Part shown: positions 24,298-32,526 of the stretch, piece by piece
Position numbering within the stretch: position 1 is the stretch's first letter
Layout of the letters: each line of letters opens with the position of its first letter
NCBI GenBank assembly: GCA_964500225.1
Contig: CAZCOA010000001.1
Coordinates: 62,001-126,000, forward strand
Direction: 5' to 3'
DNA: 64,000 nucleotides
Origin: JAAYDY01 sp964500225
GTDB lineage: Bacteria > Planctomycetota > Phycisphaerae > FEN-1346 > JAACEH01
Notes under the pieces: model-generated
What the model was told of the DNA's origin: nothing
Database searches by the model: none
What the model saw: only the letters and a program-made list of their open reading frames with translations
Program-made: the position numbers and the translations under genes

Positions 24298-25151
24298 GCG
24301 GAACCTCCCGTGGCCTCAGATTGTCCGATCATCACCAGCGGAATGTGCCGCGGGGCGAGTTCCTGCTCGGCCGCCCAGCGATAGAACTTCTGAAGCCCGG
24401 CCAGGGTCTCGCCGTCCAAGTCGTAGTGCATCGCCTCGTAGAGATAGCGACGGGCCAGCTCTTCAGGAATGCCAAGGCGTGCCGCTCCCTGTCGGGCGAT
24501 CTCGTCACGTGCAGCCAGGCCGGCCGCCTTCGCCTCGGCCAGGACCGCCGCCAACTCCGCCGCACGGTCTGTTTCCCGGGCCGCCCACACGGCGTACACC
24601 ATGGGCAGTCCCGTCAGCCGCCGCCAGGCCAGCCCTAGGTCCAGGACATGATGGAAGTCGCGCTGCGGCCGGGCCAGCGCCGCGTCGCCGATGAGCAGGA
24701 ACGCGTCGCTGTCACGGTCTTCGGCCGCCGGATCGGGCGTGGGCCAGCGGTAGTGCGGCTTGCGGTCGTAAACCTCTTTCAGAATGAGTCGCACCAAACA
24801 GTTGCTCGTCTGGCTGGCGGGATCCAGCGCCACATGGCGAATAAGCGGGTAGTCGGCGCGGCAAAACAGCAGGACGCTCATCGCTTCACCGCGGCCGGCA
24901 ATGGCGATGTCGGGCACAATGACCAACGGCCGCCGGCGGTGCCGCTCGCGCGCTTCGGCCGTCAGACGGAAGTAGCTGATCACCGGCACCAGGGCGGCAT
25001 CCAGTTCGTCCCGCTCGAGCATCGACGCCAGACGCGACGGCACGTCGCAGACTGCTTGCACGTCGCGGCGACGGTCCAGGCCGTAACCGAGCGGCGCGGC
25101 ATTCAAGAACTTTACCACGCCGATGCGCCAAGGGGTGTGTCGTGTCACCAT
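24294..25151 (-). CDS. mqnA: Chorismate dehydratase
   Basis: A 285-residue protein with a periplasmic-binding-protein-like fold, MqnA type, converting chorismate to 3-[(1-carboxyvinyl)oxy]benzoate, the first step of futalosine-dependent menaquinone synthesis. Evidence is IGVVKFLNAAPLGYGL at the N-terminus, VPSRLASML, DAALVPVISYF, LDPASQTSNCLVRLIL, DAFLLIGDAAL and DLGLAWRRLTGLPMVYAVW. The start ATG at 25151 follows AAGGCGAG; an upstream in-frame start at 25175 has no ribosome site. It is coupled to mqnC and lies 102 bases after hypE on the same strand. Confidence 0.92.
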   Translation of the reverse strand: MVTRHTPWRIGVVKFLNAAPLGYGLDRRRDVQAVCDVPSRLASMLERDELDAALVPVISYFRLTAEARERHRRRPLVIVPDIAIAGRGEAMSVLLFCRADYPLIRHVALDPASQTSNCLVRLILKEVYDRKPHYRWPTPDPAAEDRDSDAFLLIGDAALARPQRDFHHVLDLGLAWRRLTGLPMVYAVWAARETDRAAELAAVLAEAKAAGLAARDEIARQGAARLGIPEELARRYLYEAMHYDLDGETLAGLQKFYRWAAEQELAPRHIPLVMIGQSEATGGSA

Positions 25152-25253
25152 GGTCTCGCCTTGCTGGGCTGCCACACGTCAGGTGTGGGGTGGGTCCAGG
25201 GGCCCCCCTTGTGGCGGCGAACACCGCCGGCGGCAAGCGGTTCCGCCCCACAG

Positions 25254-26276
25254 TCAGCAAATGCGCGGCAACTGCTCGCCGTAGGGCATCTCGATAAGCC
25301 GTCGGCCGCCGAGATCGTTGACGCCAATGACCAGCGGCTTGCCGGCTTCGACGCGGCCGATCTGGGCCGCCTCCCTACCGTATCGTGTACCGCGCAGCGC
25401 CGCAAGCGACGCTTCCGCCTGATCCGCCGGCACAATCGCCACGCACTTGCCTTCGTTCGCCACTGTCAGCACGTCCAGGCCGAGCAGGTCGCATGCTCCG
25501 GCCACGGCCTCGCGGACAGGCACCTGGGGCTCGTCCACGACAATAGTGCATCCGCAAGCCCGCGCGATTTCGTTCAGCGCTGCCGCCAGGCCGCCGCGCG
25601 TCGGGTCTTTCAGGCAGCGCGTCCCGGGCGCAGCGGCCAACAACGCCGTCACCGTCTCCACGAGCGGCGCCACGTCGCTTTCGATGGCATTGGTAAACCC
25701 CAGTTGTTGCCGCTCGGACATGATGGCGATGCCGTGGTCGCCCACGGTGCCCGACACCAGGACCACATCGCCGGGCCGTGCGGCGGCGTAGTCGAGGCGG
25801 CGTCCCTCGGGCACCACGCCGACGCCCGCCGTGGTCAGGAAGATGCCGTCGGCCGCGTCGTGGCCCACGGTCTTGGTGTCGCCGGTCACGACCTGGACGC
25901 CGGCTTCGGCCGCCGCGGCCGCCACCGAATCGAGTATCCGCCGGAAGTCGCTCATCGGAAACCCGTCGCGGACAATCACCCCGAGCGACAGGGCCAGCGG
26001 CATCGCGCCGCTCATGAGCAAATCGTTCACCGTGCCGGCGACGCAGAGCCGCCCGATGTCGCCGCCGCGGAAAAACAGGGGCCGCACGACGTAGCCGTCG
26101 GTGGTCAGGGCCAGACGCGATCCCGGAACGTCGATGACGGCGCTGTCGGCCAGACGAGCCAACTCGCGCGAGGGAAACCGCGAGAGAATCTCCTGGCGGA
26201 CGAGTCGGTCGCTCAGTTCGCCGCCGCCGCCGTGCGCCAGCAAGATCGTGTCGTTGCCGTTGCGGTCCGTCGCCAT
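25254..26276 (-). CDS. hypE: Hydrogenase expression/formation protein HypE
   Basis: A 340-residue PurM-type ATPase that dehydrates a thiocarbamoyl group on its own C-terminal cysteine to the cyanide ligand of NiFe hydrogenases. The start (LLAHGGGGELSDRLV), VSGTVGDHGIAIMSER, KDPTRGGLAAALNEIA, and above all the C-terminus PRIC with Cys340 are diagnostic. It is 9 bases after hypD. hypF and hypAB are not in the window, nor are hydrogenase structural genes, but a NiFe hydrogenase must be made by this organism if the genes are functional. Confidence 0.95.
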   Translation of the reverse strand: MATDRNGNDTILLAHGGGGELSDRLVRQEILSRFPSRELARLADSAVIDVPGSRLALTTDGYVVRPLFFRGGDIGRLCVAGTVNDLLMSGAMPLALSLGVIVRDGFPMSDFRRILDSVAAAAAEAGVQVVTGDTKTVGHDAADGIFLTTAGVGVVPEGRRLDYAAARPGDVVLVSGTVGDHGIAIMSERQQLGFTNAIESDVAPLVETVTALLAAAPGTRCLKDPTRGGLAAALNEIARACGCTIVVDEPQVPVREAVAGACDLLGLDVLTVANEGKCVAIVPADQAEASLAALRGTRYGREAAQIGRVEAGKPLVIGVNDLGGRRLIEMPYGEQLPRIC

Positions 26277-26285
26277 CGCCGCTCC

Positions 26286-27365
26286 TCACACAACCCGGGA
26301 ATACTTGTAGCAAGCCTGGCAATTGCCTTCGCGGCTAACCATGCACGGTCCCACCGGACTGGCCGGCGTGCAGAGCCGCGCAAAAAGCGGGCACTCGGGC
26401 GGCTCGATCGCCCCGCGGATCACCTCGCCGCACCGGCACCCGCGGTCGTCCTCGCGCGCGGTAATCTCCAGGCCAAACCGCCGCGCGGCGTCCAGATGGG
26501 CAAACTCAGGGCGAATCGCCAGACCGCTGCCGGGGATTGTGCCAAGGCCGCGCCACGGCGTGTCGGCCGGCTCGAACGTCTCTTCGATGAGAGCCCAGGC
26601 GCGACGGTTGCCTCGGGCTGTCACGACCCGGGCGTAGGCATTCTCGACCTCCGCCCGACCGTCGGCCAACTGGGCCACGAGAAGGTCGATTCCGCGCAGG
26701 ATCTCCTCCGCCTCGAAACCGGCCACCACACACGGGCGGCCGAACCGTGAGGCCAGGGGTTTATAGGCGTCGGCCCCGAGAATCACGCTCACGTGTCCCG
26801 GGCAAAGAAAGCCGTCGATGGCCAGATCGCCGCTCTCCAGCAGCGCCGTCATGGCGGGAATGATCAGCTTGTGCGCACTGAGGACCGTAAAATTCGCCAA
26901 CCGCTCCTCTGCCGCCAACCTCAGGCCGACGGCCGTCGCGGGAGCCGTCGTCTCGAAGCCGATGCCGGCGAAGACGACCTGCTCGGCGGGCGTCTGCCGC
27001 GCCAGGCTCAGTGCTTCCATGATGCTATACACCACGCTGACACGGGCGCCGCGGGCCATGGCTCGTTCAAGCGTCGTATCGCGGCCCGGCACGCGGATCA
27101 TGTCGCCGTAGGTCGCGACGCGAACGCCGGGCCGGACGGCCAGATCGATCAGCGCATCCACGTAGCTTTGCGGCGTGACGCAGACAGGGCACCCGGGACC
27201 GCTCACCAAACGCAGCCGCGGAGGCAGCAGGGCGCGCAGCCCCGCACGGTGAATGGCCACCGTATGCGTCCCGCAGACTTCCATCAGACGGATGGGACGG
27301 TCGGGCAGACTCTCGATCCGGCGGGCGATGCGGCGGCAGAGGTCATGGCATGAGCGGACCGTCAT
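26286..27365 (-). CDS. hypD: Hydrogenase maturation protein HypD
   Basis: A 359-residue iron-sulfur protein that with HypC builds the Fe(CN)2CO centre of NiFe hydrogenase. Motifs: MEVCGTHTVAIHRAGL, SGPGCPVCVTP, GIGFETTAPA, FTVLSAHKLIIPAM and FLCPGHVSVI, plus the C-terminal cysteines CRCGEVIRGAIEPPECPLF and GNCQACYKYS that bind a [4Fe-4S] cluster. The ATG at 27365 lies inside the end of hypC (23-base overlap). Confidence 0.95.
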   Translation of the reverse strand: MTVRSCHDLCRRIARRIESLPDRPIRLMEVCGTHTVAIHRAGLRALLPPRLRLVSGPGCPVCVTPQSYVDALIDLAVRPGVRVATYGDMIRVPGRDTTLERAMARGARVSVVYSIMEALSLARQTPAEQVVFAGIGFETTAPATAVGLRLAAEERLANFTVLSAHKLIIPAMTALLESGDLAIDGFLCPGHVSVILGADAYKPLASRFGRPCVVAGFEAEEILRGIDLLVAQLADGRAEVENAYARVVTARGNRRAWALIEETFEPADTPWRGLGTIPGSGLAIRPEFAHLDAARRFGLEITAREDDRGCRCGEVIRGAIEPPECPLFARLCTPASPVGPCMVSREGNCQACYKYSRVV

Positions 27366-27585
27366 GGGGCGTCGCCTCGTCCAGGTCGTCGAGAAGACCG
27401 AGCGATTCGGCGGCCTCGGCGTCCGACAGGACGCTGATGGCGAAGCCGGCGTGGACCAGCACGTAGTCCCCGAGCTGCACGTCCGGGACGACATCAAGCC
27501 GGGCCTGGACCCGGTTGCCGCGCACGTCCACCGTGCCGCTATTGCCGTCGCGCTCGATCAGTTTGCCGGGAACGGCCAGGCACAT
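27343..27585 (-). CDS. hypC: Hydrogenase maturation chaperone HypC/HupF
   Basis: An 80-residue chaperone that carries the Fe(CN)2CO unit with HypD and delivers it to the hydrogenase large subunit. The start MCLAVPGKLIE with the essential Cys2 and the middle segment VRGNRVQARLDVVPDVQLGDYVLVHAGFAI are family hallmarks. GGAGG precedes the ATG at 27585. A TATAAT at 27663-27658 on the minus strand could be its -10 box, although no good -35 is seen. First gene of the hypCDE run. Confidence 0.93.
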   Translation of the reverse strand: MCLAVPGKLIERDGNSGTVDVRGNRVQARLDVVPDVQLGDYVLVHAGFAISVLSDAEAAESLGLLDDLDEATPHDGPLMP

Positions 27586-27667
27586 GGTCGCGCCTCCGAG
27601 AAAGCGGTCGTGCGGCGGCCGGCGAGCCGCGGAGACCGGCGTCCGACCGCCACGGCCATTATAACCG

Positions 27668-28885
27668 CTACTCGAACGCGATGTTGAAGTCTTTGTCGAT
27701 CGTGACGAATTTGCCGCCGGCATCGAAGCTCATGCGGGCGGCGTTGTTCACGGCCACGCCCACCATGGCGTTCTCGGGCAAGGCCCGCGTGTTCATTCGG
27801 GCCCACTTGGCGAGAATCTCCTGCCGCTTCTTCTTCGCTGCGGCCTCGTCGAGGCCCTCGGTCTGCCGGTACAGGTACTGCACGTCCAGAATGCCGCGAG
27901 AGTTCGACTCGATGCCGTAGCCGCACCAGTCGATCGCGCCTTCTTCATTCCAGTCGTCGAACGGCTTGACAAAGTTGGGGTTGTAGTGCTGGAAGCCCGA
28001 CTCGTCGGTGACGAAGTAGCAGTTGCGGTCGGCGTGATCGGCCTTGTACTCGCCCTTGGTAAAGTGCATCATCATGCCCTGCTGGGTCATCTGGGCGTTG
28101 TTGTTGGCGCAGACCCAGGAGGTCTGGACCCAGAAGACCGAGCCGTCTTCCCATTCGATGCAGACCTGGTTGGCGTCGTAGGCCTTCGAGCCGACGGTCG
28201 GCAGATACTTCTTCTGACCGAAGCCGACAACACGCTTGGGCATCAGGCCGGTCACGTAGTAGTAGGCGTCCACGTAGTGCGTGCCGATGTACTCGAACGG
28301 GCTGGAATTGTGGGCCCAGGCCTTGAACTTGTCGAGCGGCATATACTTCGGCTCTTCGATCCAGGCGTGGCCGTAGAGCGGTTCGCCCAGTTCCCCCTTG
28401 CGATACCGATACCGCAGGCCCCGGATGGCGCGGTCCAGCCGCTTGTGGTACTCCGTGAAGACATAGACCCCGGCGTCGCGTGCGGCGGCGACGATCTTGC
28501 GGCCCTCGTCCACCTTCAGGCACAGCGGCTTCATACTCACGACGTGGTGCCCGGCGGCTACCGAATCCAGAATCATCTGCGTGTGCAGATGATCGGGCGT
28601 CGTGACGTACACCAGTCCCGGCTTCGGGAGCTGCTTCAGGCACTCCTTGTAGCCGTCGGGAATGTTCTTGTCGGCCGGCGTCGTGGCCGGATCGGGCACG
28701 CCGACGAAGTCCTCGTTCGGAAAGACCTTCCGTAGCCGCGCGATGATCGCCGAATTGAGCGACACGATCGTGATCGACCCGACATTGCCCTGCTTGCGCT
28801 GTTGGAAAATGGCCGGCAACGTGGCCTCTTCACAGATCATGCCGCCGCCGATGACCAGAATGTTGACCTTGCCGTCGAAAGCCAT
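27668..28885 (-). CDS. Gfo/Idh/MocA-family oxidoreductase
   Basis: A 405-residue NAD(P)-dependent oxidoreductase. The N-terminal Rossmann fold starts with VNILVIGGGMICEEATLPAI; VYVTTPDHLHTQMILDSVAAGHHVVSMKPLCLKVDEG contains the family's lysine (KP) motif. The C-terminal alpha/beta domain holds GTHYVDAYYYVTGLMP, with the catalytic-position His. Members oxidise or epimerise sugars and inositols; no Tat signal is present, so it acts in the cytoplasm. GAAAGGAACTG precedes the ATG at 28885. It lies 119 bases after the class III aminotransferase on the same strand, suggesting a joint role in amino-sugar or sugar metabolism. Confidence 0.88.
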   Translation of the reverse strand: MAFDGKVNILVIGGGMICEEATLPAIFQQRKQGNVGSITIVSLNSAIIARLRKVFPNEDFVGVPDPATTPADKNIPDGYKECLKQLPKPGLVYVTTPDHLHTQMILDSVAAGHHVVSMKPLCLKVDEGRKIVAAARDAGVYVFTEYHKRLDRAIRGLRYRYRKGELGEPLYGHAWIEEPKYMPLDKFKAWAHNSSPFEYIGTHYVDAYYYVTGLMPKRVVGFGQKKYLPTVGSKAYDANQVCIEWEDGSVFWVQTSWVCANNNAQMTQQGMMMHFTKGEYKADHADRNCYFVTDESGFQHYNPNFVKPFDDWNEEGAIDWCGYGIESNSRGILDVQYLYRQTEGLDEAAAKKKRQEILAKWARMNTRALPENAMVGVAVNNAARMSFDAGGKFVTIDKDFNIAFE

Positions 28886-29004
28886 AGTCTCTCAGTTCCT
28901 TTCGTTTCCCGGCGCCTCATGGTGCAAGCCGCCATCCGCCCCTTTTGCAGGATCGCCTCGCGCCGGCACGGCGAGCCGGATCGGCCGCAAGCACATCGAC
29001 ACGA

Positions 29005-30384
29005 TCATGCGCCCTCGCTCAGCACCTCGCCGATGGCCTCGCAGACCACCTGGCACCCTTCGAGAATCTGCTCCTTCGTGATGCACAGCGGCGGCGCGAT
29101 CTTCACGCACGATACGCCCACCGGACTGAACAACATCAGCCCCTTCTCGACGCAGCGCTCCACCACGGCGAACGCCAGGTCCACGTCCGGCTCCTTGCGG
29201 CCGGCCTTGATCATGTGCAGCGACGCCACCAGCCCCTTGCCGTGCACGTAGCCGAGCCGCTCGGGGTACTTCTGCTGAATCTTGTTCAGCTCTGCATGCA
29301 GGAGCTTGCCCATCTTCGCCGAGTTCTGAACCAGCTTCTCGCGCTTGATGATATCGAGGCTGGCCAGTGCGGCCACCACCGGCAGCGGGCTGCCCGTATG
29401 CGTCGAGGTCATCGATCCCGGCGGGTACAGGTCCATGATCTCCTGCCGCCCGAGGACGCACGACAGCGGCAGGCTGCTGGAGATGCCCTTGCCGCAGCAG
29501 ATCAGGTCCGGCGTCACGCCGTAGTGCTCAAAGCCCCAGAACTTGCCCGTGCGACCGAACCCGGCCTGCACCTCGTCCATGATCAGAACGATCTGGTTTT
29601 CCTTGCACCACGCGGCCAGCTTCTGAATGTACTCCGGCGGCGCGAAGCTCGCATTGCCGCCCTGGTAGGTCTCGAGAATCACGCCGGCCACCACATCGGG
29701 TGTCACGCCTTGGGCCGCCAGGTTCGACAAGAACGAGTCGAAGCTCGTGTCCTGGACCCAATACCCGTCGGGGAACGGCACCTGGCGGATTGTCGGATCC
29801 AGGTTGACGATCCAGTCCTTCAGCGACGGGATGCCGCCCATCATCTGCGCGCCCAGCGTACGGCCGTGAAATGCCCCTTCATAGCTGATGATCCCGATCT
29901 TCTTCCTGCCCCCCACCTTCAGGCCGTGCGTCCGGGCCAGTTTCATGGCGCACTCGGTCGCTTCGCTGCCGGTCGTCAGCAGGAAGCACTTGTCGATCCC
30001 CTTCGGCGCCACGCGCACCAGCGCCTGGGCCAGCTTGCCGCGCAGCTCCGTCGGGAAGCAGTAATTGTGCAGCATCGGTTTGCGGGCCTGCCGGATCACG
30101 GCATCCACGATCTCCTTGCGACCGTGGCCCGCGTTGGCCACCAGCACGCCGCTCGACCAGTCGAGCCACTTGTTGCCCCAGCGGTCGAAGACATGACAGC
30201 CCTTGGCCTTCTCCCAGAGAATAGGCGGCTGACCGCGCATGCTCTGCGGCTCATACTTGCGGAGTGTCTCCAGGATGGGCACCGACTGCGGCACAGGAAT
30301 CTTCGTCTGGATGATGCGGTTGCGCGTCTTGACCGGCGGCACACTCTTGGGTTTCAACGCATATTCTCGTCCAGCCACATTCAC
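29005..30384 (-). CDS. Class III PLP-dependent aminotransferase
   Basis: A 459-residue enzyme of the ornithine/4-aminobutyrate aminotransferase group. Evidence includes DWSSGVLVANAGHG, LLTTGSEATECAMKLAR, YEGAFHGRTLGAQMMGG, VILETYQGGNASFAP, IMDEVQAGFGRTGKFWGFEHYGV and the PLP lysine in LICCGKGISSSLPLS. GGAGG lies just before the ATG. Its substrate (4-aminobutyrate, ornithine, or an amino-sugar precursor) cannot be chosen. Downstream is a Gfo/Idh/MocA oxidoreductase, so the pair may interconvert a keto- and aminosugar. Confidence 0.88.
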   Translation of the reverse strand: MNVAGREYALKPKSVPPVKTRNRIIQTKIPVPQSVPILETLRKYEPQSMRGQPPILWEKAKGCHVFDRWGNKWLDWSSGVLVANAGHGRKEIVDAVIRQARKPMLHNYCFPTELRGKLAQALVRVAPKGIDKCFLLTTGSEATECAMKLARTHGLKVGGRKKIGIISYEGAFHGRTLGAQMMGGIPSLKDWIVNLDPTIRQVPFPDGYWVQDTSFDSFLSNLAAQGVTPDVVAGVILETYQGGNASFAPPEYIQKLAAWCKENQIVLIMDEVQAGFGRTGKFWGFEHYGVTPDLICCGKGISSSLPLSCVLGRQEIMDLYPPGSMTSTHTGSPLPVVAALASLDIIKREKLVQNSAKMGKLLHAELNKIQQKYPERLGYVHGKGLVASLHMIKAGRKEPDVDLAFAVVERCVEKGLMLFSPVGVSCVKIAPPLCITKEQILEGCQVVCEAIGEVLSEGA

Positions 30385-30648
30385 GCCTCCTTACGAACCA
30401 CAGGACCAGCAGCAGGCGGCGACCCGCCGCACACGCCGCGCTCTGACTCAGGGCGACGGCCGTTCGGTTGCAGAGCTGCTGCCGCCTGTCGAAAGCGAGT
30501 ACTATACGCGCGGAGCAAGGGGTCGTCCAGCCCCTATCGGTACAATCCGGAGGCCTGCGGAAGAAAGTGCAAGAACTGCTCGGCGATCGTCCGCGGCCCG
30601 GACAGCCTCCTGTGCCCCGCCCCGTCCACCCCCGTCCCGGACATGGCC

Positions 30649-30678
30649 TTGACAGTCTCGGCGGGCGGGGACTATAAT
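30649..30678 (+). promoter_or_regulatory. Perfect sigma-70 consensus promoter
   Basis: TTGACA (30649-30654), 18 bases, TATAAT (30673-30678). Both hexamers are exact consensus. It drives the lipoprotein gene starting at 30712 and probably the one at 31445. Confidence 0.92.
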
Positions 30679-30711
30679 CGCCCCGTTGCAGGACAGTCAG
30701 GGGGACGACAT

Positions 30712-31374
30712 TTGCGAGCGATTGCAGCCATGATGGCGCTGTCGGCGGCCGCGGCCGTCGCGGGATGTGATTCGATGCCCGGCGCGGCCGAGCGCGGACA
30801 GGCCCGCGTGCTGGCTCGTGCGGCGCTGGCCGATGCCGCCAGGCTCCCCGAGTCGGCCGAAAAACTCGCTCTCGTCGATCGCCTCGGCGAACTCGGCCGC
30901 GTCCTCGGCGACGTCCCCAAAGACGAACCCGCCGGCTCCGCCACGCCGCGACAATGGTACAACGCGTTCGGCCCTGCCAAACTCGCTATTTACTACAGTT
31001 CGACCAAGCTGGTGGACCTCGACGGCGACGGCGTCCGCGAGACCCTCCAGGTGGGTGTCGGACTGGAAGACCGCTTCGGCGACCCGGTGAAGGCCTTCGG
31101 CGCCTTCCGCATCGAAACGTTCAACTACCAGACCCACAGCCTGGAGAACCGCGGCACGCGAATCGCCGACTGGTACGTCCCGATCGAGTCGGATCAGGAC
31201 ATCCAACGGTATTACAACAGCTTTGACCGCTGTTTCCATTTCCCACTGGCCATGACGCACGGCTTCGAAACCGACAAGGCGATCATCCAGGTCATGTACT
31301 ACTACCCGGACGGTTCGGGGACCAAGCTGATCGACCGGAGAGTGGTCAAGGTGGATCAACTCAGCGGCCGATAA
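30712..31374 (+). CDS. Lipoprotein, unknown function (220 aa)
   Basis: A 220-residue lipoprotein: after a short basic start, MMALSAAAAVAGC is a type II signal peptide with the lipidated Cys near residue 20. The mature part has an alpha-helical beginning and then a beta-rich domain with YYSSTKLVDLDGDGVRETLQVGVGLEDRFGDPVKAFGAFRIETF, resembling planctomycete conserved domains; the DLDGDG could bind calcium. TTG at 30712 is the likely start because GGGGGA lies just before it; an ATG at 30730 would leave no basic N-region. It sits behind the perfect promoter. Confidence 0.72.
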   Translation: MRAIAAMMALSAAAAVAGCDSMPGAAERGQARVLARAALADAARLPESAEKLALVDRLGELGRVLGDVPKDEPAGSATPRQWYNAFGPAKLAIYYSSTKLVDLDGDGVRETLQVGVGLEDRFGDPVKAFGAFRIETFNYQTHSLENRGTRIADWYVPIESDQDIQRYYNSFDRCFHFPLAMTHGFETDKAIIQVMYYYPDGSGTKLIDRRVVKVDQLSGR

Positions 31375-31444
31375 CGTACGTATGGGGACTGTTCAAAAGG
31401 GCCGCCAAGACGCCCGAATGAGCACTACAGAAGGGACCTATCCA

Positions 31445-31891
31445 GTGAAATGCTATCTGCCGCTGTTGATGCTGCTGGTACTCGTGCCGACGTCCGGGTG
31501 CTATTGGATCTCGGGCCCGTGGCTCGGCCCGGACCACATCCGCGACAAGTACGAGAAGGATATCCAGATCGGCATGCTCGTCGAAGACCTCGAAGACAAG
31601 TTCGGCAAGCCGTCCGAGATCATCTGGGACCGCGACCCGGACGGACGCATCCCTGAGGGCAGCCGTGCCGGCTGGTGGGTCTACAAGTACGACTACCCGG
31701 GTAACGAGGCGCTCGTCATCCAGGTCCAGGCCGACTACGAGGGCATCGTCACCGAGAAACACCTCGTCGATATGGAACAGGCCGAACAGCGCCGACGCAC
31801 GAAACCGACCGAACCCCGAGCCGCCTATCCCGGCGCGCCGCTCAAACGATTCAAGGATTTGGAGAAAGAGAAAAAGCGCGGCGGCCATTAG
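31445..31891 (+). CDS. Lipoprotein with BamE/SmpA-like segment
   Basis: A 148-residue lipoprotein. The signal peptide KCYLPLLMLLVLVPTSG-C is cut before Cys20. IRDKYEKDIQIGMLVEDLEDKFGKPSEII has the spacing of the SmpA/OmlA (BamE) type repeat, 'G m ... v ... lG.P', but a role in outer-membrane assembly is speculative. The C-terminal third is highly charged. GTG at 31445 is chosen because GAAGGGA is about 8 bases upstream; in-frame ATGs at 31382 and 31418 would put extra polar residues before the signal. It follows the previous lipoprotein by 70 bases. Confidence 0.7.
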   Translation: MKCYLPLLMLLVLVPTSGCYWISGPWLGPDHIRDKYEKDIQIGMLVEDLEDKFGKPSEIIWDRDPDGRIPEGSRAGWWVYKYDYPGNEALVIQVQADYEGIVTEKHLVDMEQAEQRRRTKPTEPRAAYPGAPLKRFKDLEKEKKRGGH

Positions 31892-31959
31892 GGTCGCCTC
31901 GCAGCAGGCCGGCAGCCATGCGGTTGCGCGGCCGGCGGCAATAGCCCGCAGAGACACCC

Positions 31960-31992
31960 AAGGTCCGTTCCGCCGCACGCGGAGCGGACCTT
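31960..31992. terminator. Bidirectional hairpin between convergent genes
   Basis: A 14-bp stem with one T-G pair (31960-31973 with 31979-31992) and a 5-base loop. T-runs are weak on both sides. It lies between the lipoprotein gene and the oppositely oriented fRMsr gene. Confidence 0.6.
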
Positions 31993-32028
31993 CGACATTT
32001 CCCGGCCGATCCTCCGGCGGCCAGCCCC

Positions 32029-32526
32029 TCAGCACGACAGGCAGAGGCCGGCGGCGGCAAGAACTCGCCGCAGGCCGTCAAGGTCGCGCTGATCGAACGC
32101 CCCCACATCGTGGCTGTCGAGATCGAGCACGGCGACACACCGCCCCTGGCCGTCGGTCAGCGGCACCACGGCTTCGGACCGGTCGCGCCCGTCGCAGGCG
32201 ATGTAGCGGTCGCCCAGGGCGGACACGTCGCGCACGACCACGGGCTGTTGCGTGGTGAACGCCCGACCGCAGACGCCGTGCAGCCCGATGGGCGAACAGG
32301 CCGGCTTGTCGCGTCGCGGCCCGAGAACCAATTCGCTCCGGTCGGCCGCGGGCAGGTAGAACCCCACCCAGCTCACGCCGCCGCGGTCGTTGCCGAGATG
32401 TCGCCAGATCGCATCGACGACCGCCTGCATGCACTGCCACAGGGCGGCCCCGTCGGTAAGGCCGTCGCGGACTTCGCGGGCGATGGCTTCGTAGTCGCGT
32501 CCGGCCGGCGGATGGGGCACGTTCAT
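32029..32526 (-). CDS. msrC: Free methionine-(R)-sulfoxide reductase (GAF domain)
   Basis: A 165-residue single GAF-domain enzyme that reduces free methionine-R-sulfoxide. Family residues: WVGFYL, GVCGRAF and VVVRDVSALGDRYIACDGRDRSEAVVPL, which include two of the catalytic cysteines (GVC and IAC); the third sits upstream in DKPACSPI. It ends in DVGAFDQRDLDGLRRVLA. The start ATG at 32526 overlaps the stop of the L,D-transpeptidase gene as ATGA, so translation is coupled. It protects against oxidative damage to methionine. Confidence 0.88.
   Translation of the reverse strand: MNVPHPPAGRDYEAIAREVRDGLTDGAALWQCMQAVVDAIWRHLGNDRGGVSWVGFYLPAADRSELVLGPRRDKPACSPIGLHGVCGRAFTTQQPVVVRDVSALGDRYIACDGRDRSEAVVPLTDGQGRCVAVLDLDSHDVGAFDQRDLDGLRRVLAAAGLCLSC

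Noticed and set aside
24648..26750. 700-codon plus-strand open frame across mqnA and hypE
   Set aside because: Antisense to mqnA, hypE and part of hypD, all of which are well identified.
28945..31374. 809-codon plus-strand open frame through the aminotransferase region
   Set aside because: Only its last 220 codons, after the perfect promoter, encode a real protein; the rest is antisense to the minus-strand aminotransferase gene.
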